From assembly GCA_037349315.1 (NCBI GenBank), contig JBAIAC010000033.1, forward strand, positions 13,286,001-13,350,000: a stretch of 64,000 nucleotides of DNA. Direction: 5' to 3'. Position 1 is the first letter of the stretch, and the number at the start of each line of letters is the position of its first letter. Made by a program: the position numbers and the translations under genes. The notes below the pieces were generated by a model that saw only the letters and a list, made by a program, of their open reading frames with translations, was not told the origin of the DNA and made no database searches. This document shows positions 62,370 to 64,000 of this stretch, one piece after another. This DNA is from Chelydra serpentina (Eukaryota > Chordata > Testudines > Chelydridae).

Positions 62370-62765
62370 AGTCCAGCTCTCATTTTGGAAGCTGTCCAAA
62401 AGGGGTGGAGTGAACAGGATACTGAGATGTTCCAAAAAGTTGGAAGGAATGTGTGGGAGGAGTTTGGGGAGGGCATGGAAAACAGTTCTGTATTGGCTGC
62501 AGGGGCGGGAGAGGGGCGAGCATGCATCCATTCTGACTGAAGTGTGATTAGAAACTTCAGCATCTCTGTTTGCTCCTCATGACTTTTATCATCTGCTCAT
62601 GGGTCTTTTGAATGTGCTCCACAGTCTCCTTTCTATCCTGTCTTTCCATTTCTCTCCCTGCGTTCTCTTTTTTCTGCCTCAGACGATTGGAGCACCTTGC
62701 AGAACATGTTCTCCTTGCTCCACCTTGGTCACTTCCTTATCTGATGGAGGGCTCTGCAGGTGTGT
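62370..62765 (-). pseudogene. Harbinger Myb-like protein, C-terminal exon (decayed)
   Basis: The minus-strand translation gives EHIQKTHEQMIKVMR, then PLPPLQPIQNCFPCPPQTPP and SQYPVHSTPFGQLPK. This proline-rich tail resembles the last exon of the turtle-type Harbinger DNA-binding protein. Stops interrupt it. Confidence 0.45.
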
Positions 62766-63526
62766 AGGTGGTTCCCCAAAGGCCACATCTGCATAATCAC
62801 AAGAAACAATAATACACAGAAGCATGATTGTTAGTGCATGCACAGCACTGAATCATGACGTTAAAATACACCTCTTTTCACATTAATTAATTGTTTCTCA
62901 CTGTCCCCTGGCAAGCAACAGCTCAGTGAATACCCTAAACATGGTGAGTTTGGCCCAGGGGATGGGGGGTTGGGCATTCAAGATAGGGCAAAGGGTCTAA
63001 GGATTTTTTTAAGGGGCTCACTGGAGGTGAGTAGGGACAATATTGTATATTCTGCCACCATTTTCCACGGGGAGGGGGCAGGGGGAGATCATTGAAGCAG
63101 CTATCTCACTCCTGATGGTAAGCAAGGATGTCAGGGTGCATCTACTTCATGCTTGCAGCTTCAGACCTGGTTCCTATGCTGCTTGCCTGTGTGCCACTTT
63201 GGTCCCTGCACCAGCGATTGTCGATTGGCCCGGGAAAGTTTCCTACAACAGGGGAAGGAACAAAGCAGCTCTGCCAAGGAACCTTCGACAGAGGATTGGC
63301 GAGTACCTCCAGGAAAGTTTCCTAGCGATCTCTCTGGAGGATTCCTATGAAATGTCAGTGTGCATCAACACACTGTTCCATCACACTGCTTAGCTGCACA
63401 GGGGAATGTGAAGCACACTCAAACACAGCTAGTCTTGCACATTTGTATCCCTTCACCCACTTCTACTGGATACAGAACAAAGGACACCTATATGTCAAAT
63501 AACCGAGCGGCATCAGCTCAAAAAGA

Positions 63527-64000
63527 TCACTTACCAGGGGTCTGCTCTCCAGCATTTTGCTCGCTGGAGATGGACTGCTGGGACTGGCTAGACACCTCCC
63601 GCGTGGAGAAGAGTTCCCGATTTGCAGCACCACCGGACGACGGTGCCATGGGCTCCACATCATCCTCCAACTCCACCTCTAGGTCCATGACTTCATCCTC
63701 GGGGTTAGGCCCACTGTCCACCGCCTCCAGCCCTGTCGAAGTATCCACAGGGTCTTGGCAGTAGAGATGGGGTCCCCGCGAGGATGGTAACCAGTTCCTT
63801 ATAAAGGGGCAGGTCTTCAGCACAACACTTAAGGCGAGGGGGTCAAACAGTTGCTCATGGTACACCTGCCTCAGCTCCTTTATCTTCGCTCGGAACTGCA
63901 GCGTCCCGATTGTAGCCCTTATCGCACAAGCCATAAGAAATCTGCCCATAGGTGTCGAAATTCCTTCAGCTGGAGCGGAGCTGGGACTGGACAGTCTTTT
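63527..64000 (-). CDS. Harbinger Myb/SANT-like DNA-binding protein, partial
   Basis: Reading into the window from beyond 64000, it includes LQFRAKIKELRQVYHE, the third helix of a Myb/SANT-like domain, and an acidic tail (PEDEVMDLEVELEDD) ending RELFSTREVSSQSQQSISS..GEQTPGK. The stop is at 63527-63529. The domain start is outside the window. In Harbinger elements this protein brings the transposase to the nucleus and the ends. The visible frame is open, but whether the gene is intact is unknown. Confidence 0.7.
   Translation of the reverse strand, partial: KRLSSPSSAPAEGISTPMGRFLMACAIRATIGTLQFRAKIKELRQVYHEQLFDPLALSVVLKTCPFIRNWLPSSRGPHLYCQDPVDTSTGLEAVDSGPNPEDEVMDLEVELEDDVEPMAPSSGGAANRELFSTREVSSQSQQSISSEQNAGEQTPGK

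Larger units (their letters stand above)
45433..64000 (-). other. Upstream MYZAP intron (open to the right)
   Basis: No convincing exon for the missing N-terminal codons was found. The stretch is filled with repeats: solo LTR (46044-47191), MITEs (48725, 52164, 54514, 55405, 57942, 58671), a pyrimidine-rich block (49510-50100), CR1 pieces (50134-51425 and 59715-60398), SINEs (54256 and 55897), a 7SL-derived piece (57718), hAT (59022) and Harbinger (60598 onward). Gaps of about 45433-46030, 47200-48700, 51430-52150, 52500-54250 and 56080-57440 hold AT-rich sequence with nothing I can name. Confidence 0.65.
60598..64000. mobile_element. PIF/Harbinger transposon, left part
   Basis: It begins AGGTCTTGTCTACACTA after TTA (60595-60597), a probable 3-bp TSD. 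It encodes a DDE transposase on the plus strand and a Myb/SANT-like protein on the minus strand, the usual two-protein Harbinger set in convergent orientation. The right end lies beyond 64000. Frameshifts in the transposase make this copy inactive. Confidence 0.85.

Overview
The window is vertebrate nuclear DNA, most likely from a turtle. It is AT-rich, non-coding for most of its length, and packed with sauropsid repeats: CR1 LINEs, a tRNA-derived SINE with a CR1-like 3' tail (the arrangement known from tortoise pol III SINEs), many hAT and PIF/Harbinger-type MITEs, and Penelope-like 3' ends. The turtle assignment is inference from this repeat content; a crocodilian is the next possibility.

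The one host gene I can support is MYZAP (myocardial zonula adherens protein) on the minus strand. Eleven consecutive coding exons run from 45432 down to the stop codon at 7187. Every junction has GT-AG splice sites and compatible phase, giving 419 codons plus stop. The human protein is about 466 residues, so only the first coding part (roughly 48 codons) is missing; I did not find it between 45433 and 64000, so it probably lies beyond the right edge. Introns range from about 0.5 kb to 16 kb.

Region by region: 1-7186 is the 3' flank, holding possible 3' UTR, MITEs and a nested transposon cluster at 3.5-4.7 kb. 7187-45432 is MYZAP, with hAT elements at 8.3 and 33.2 kb, an L2-like LINE at 15.5-17 kb split by an 87-bp perfect inverted repeat, an LTR-like unit at 20.1 kb, Penelope-like ends at 31.8-32.9 and 39.2 kb, and a GC-rich LINE at 39.85-43.6 kb that carries a restriction-like endonuclease (RLE). 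45433-64000 reads as a large upstream MYZAP intron. It holds a solo LTR with a 5-bp target duplication, a scrambled CR1, two SINE copies in opposite orientation, three copies of one 8-bp-TSD MITE, a 7SL RNA-derived fragment joined to a duplicated hAT end, a 448-bp hAT element, an antisense CR1, and a Harbinger transposon that runs off the right edge.

I see no operon, CRISPR array or microbial system. The most interesting items are the broken RLE LINE with its 48-bp coding repeats, hammerhead-ribozyme-like cores in the Penelope-like ends, the perfect inverted repeat, the 7SL/hAT chimera, and the two-gene Harbinger element.
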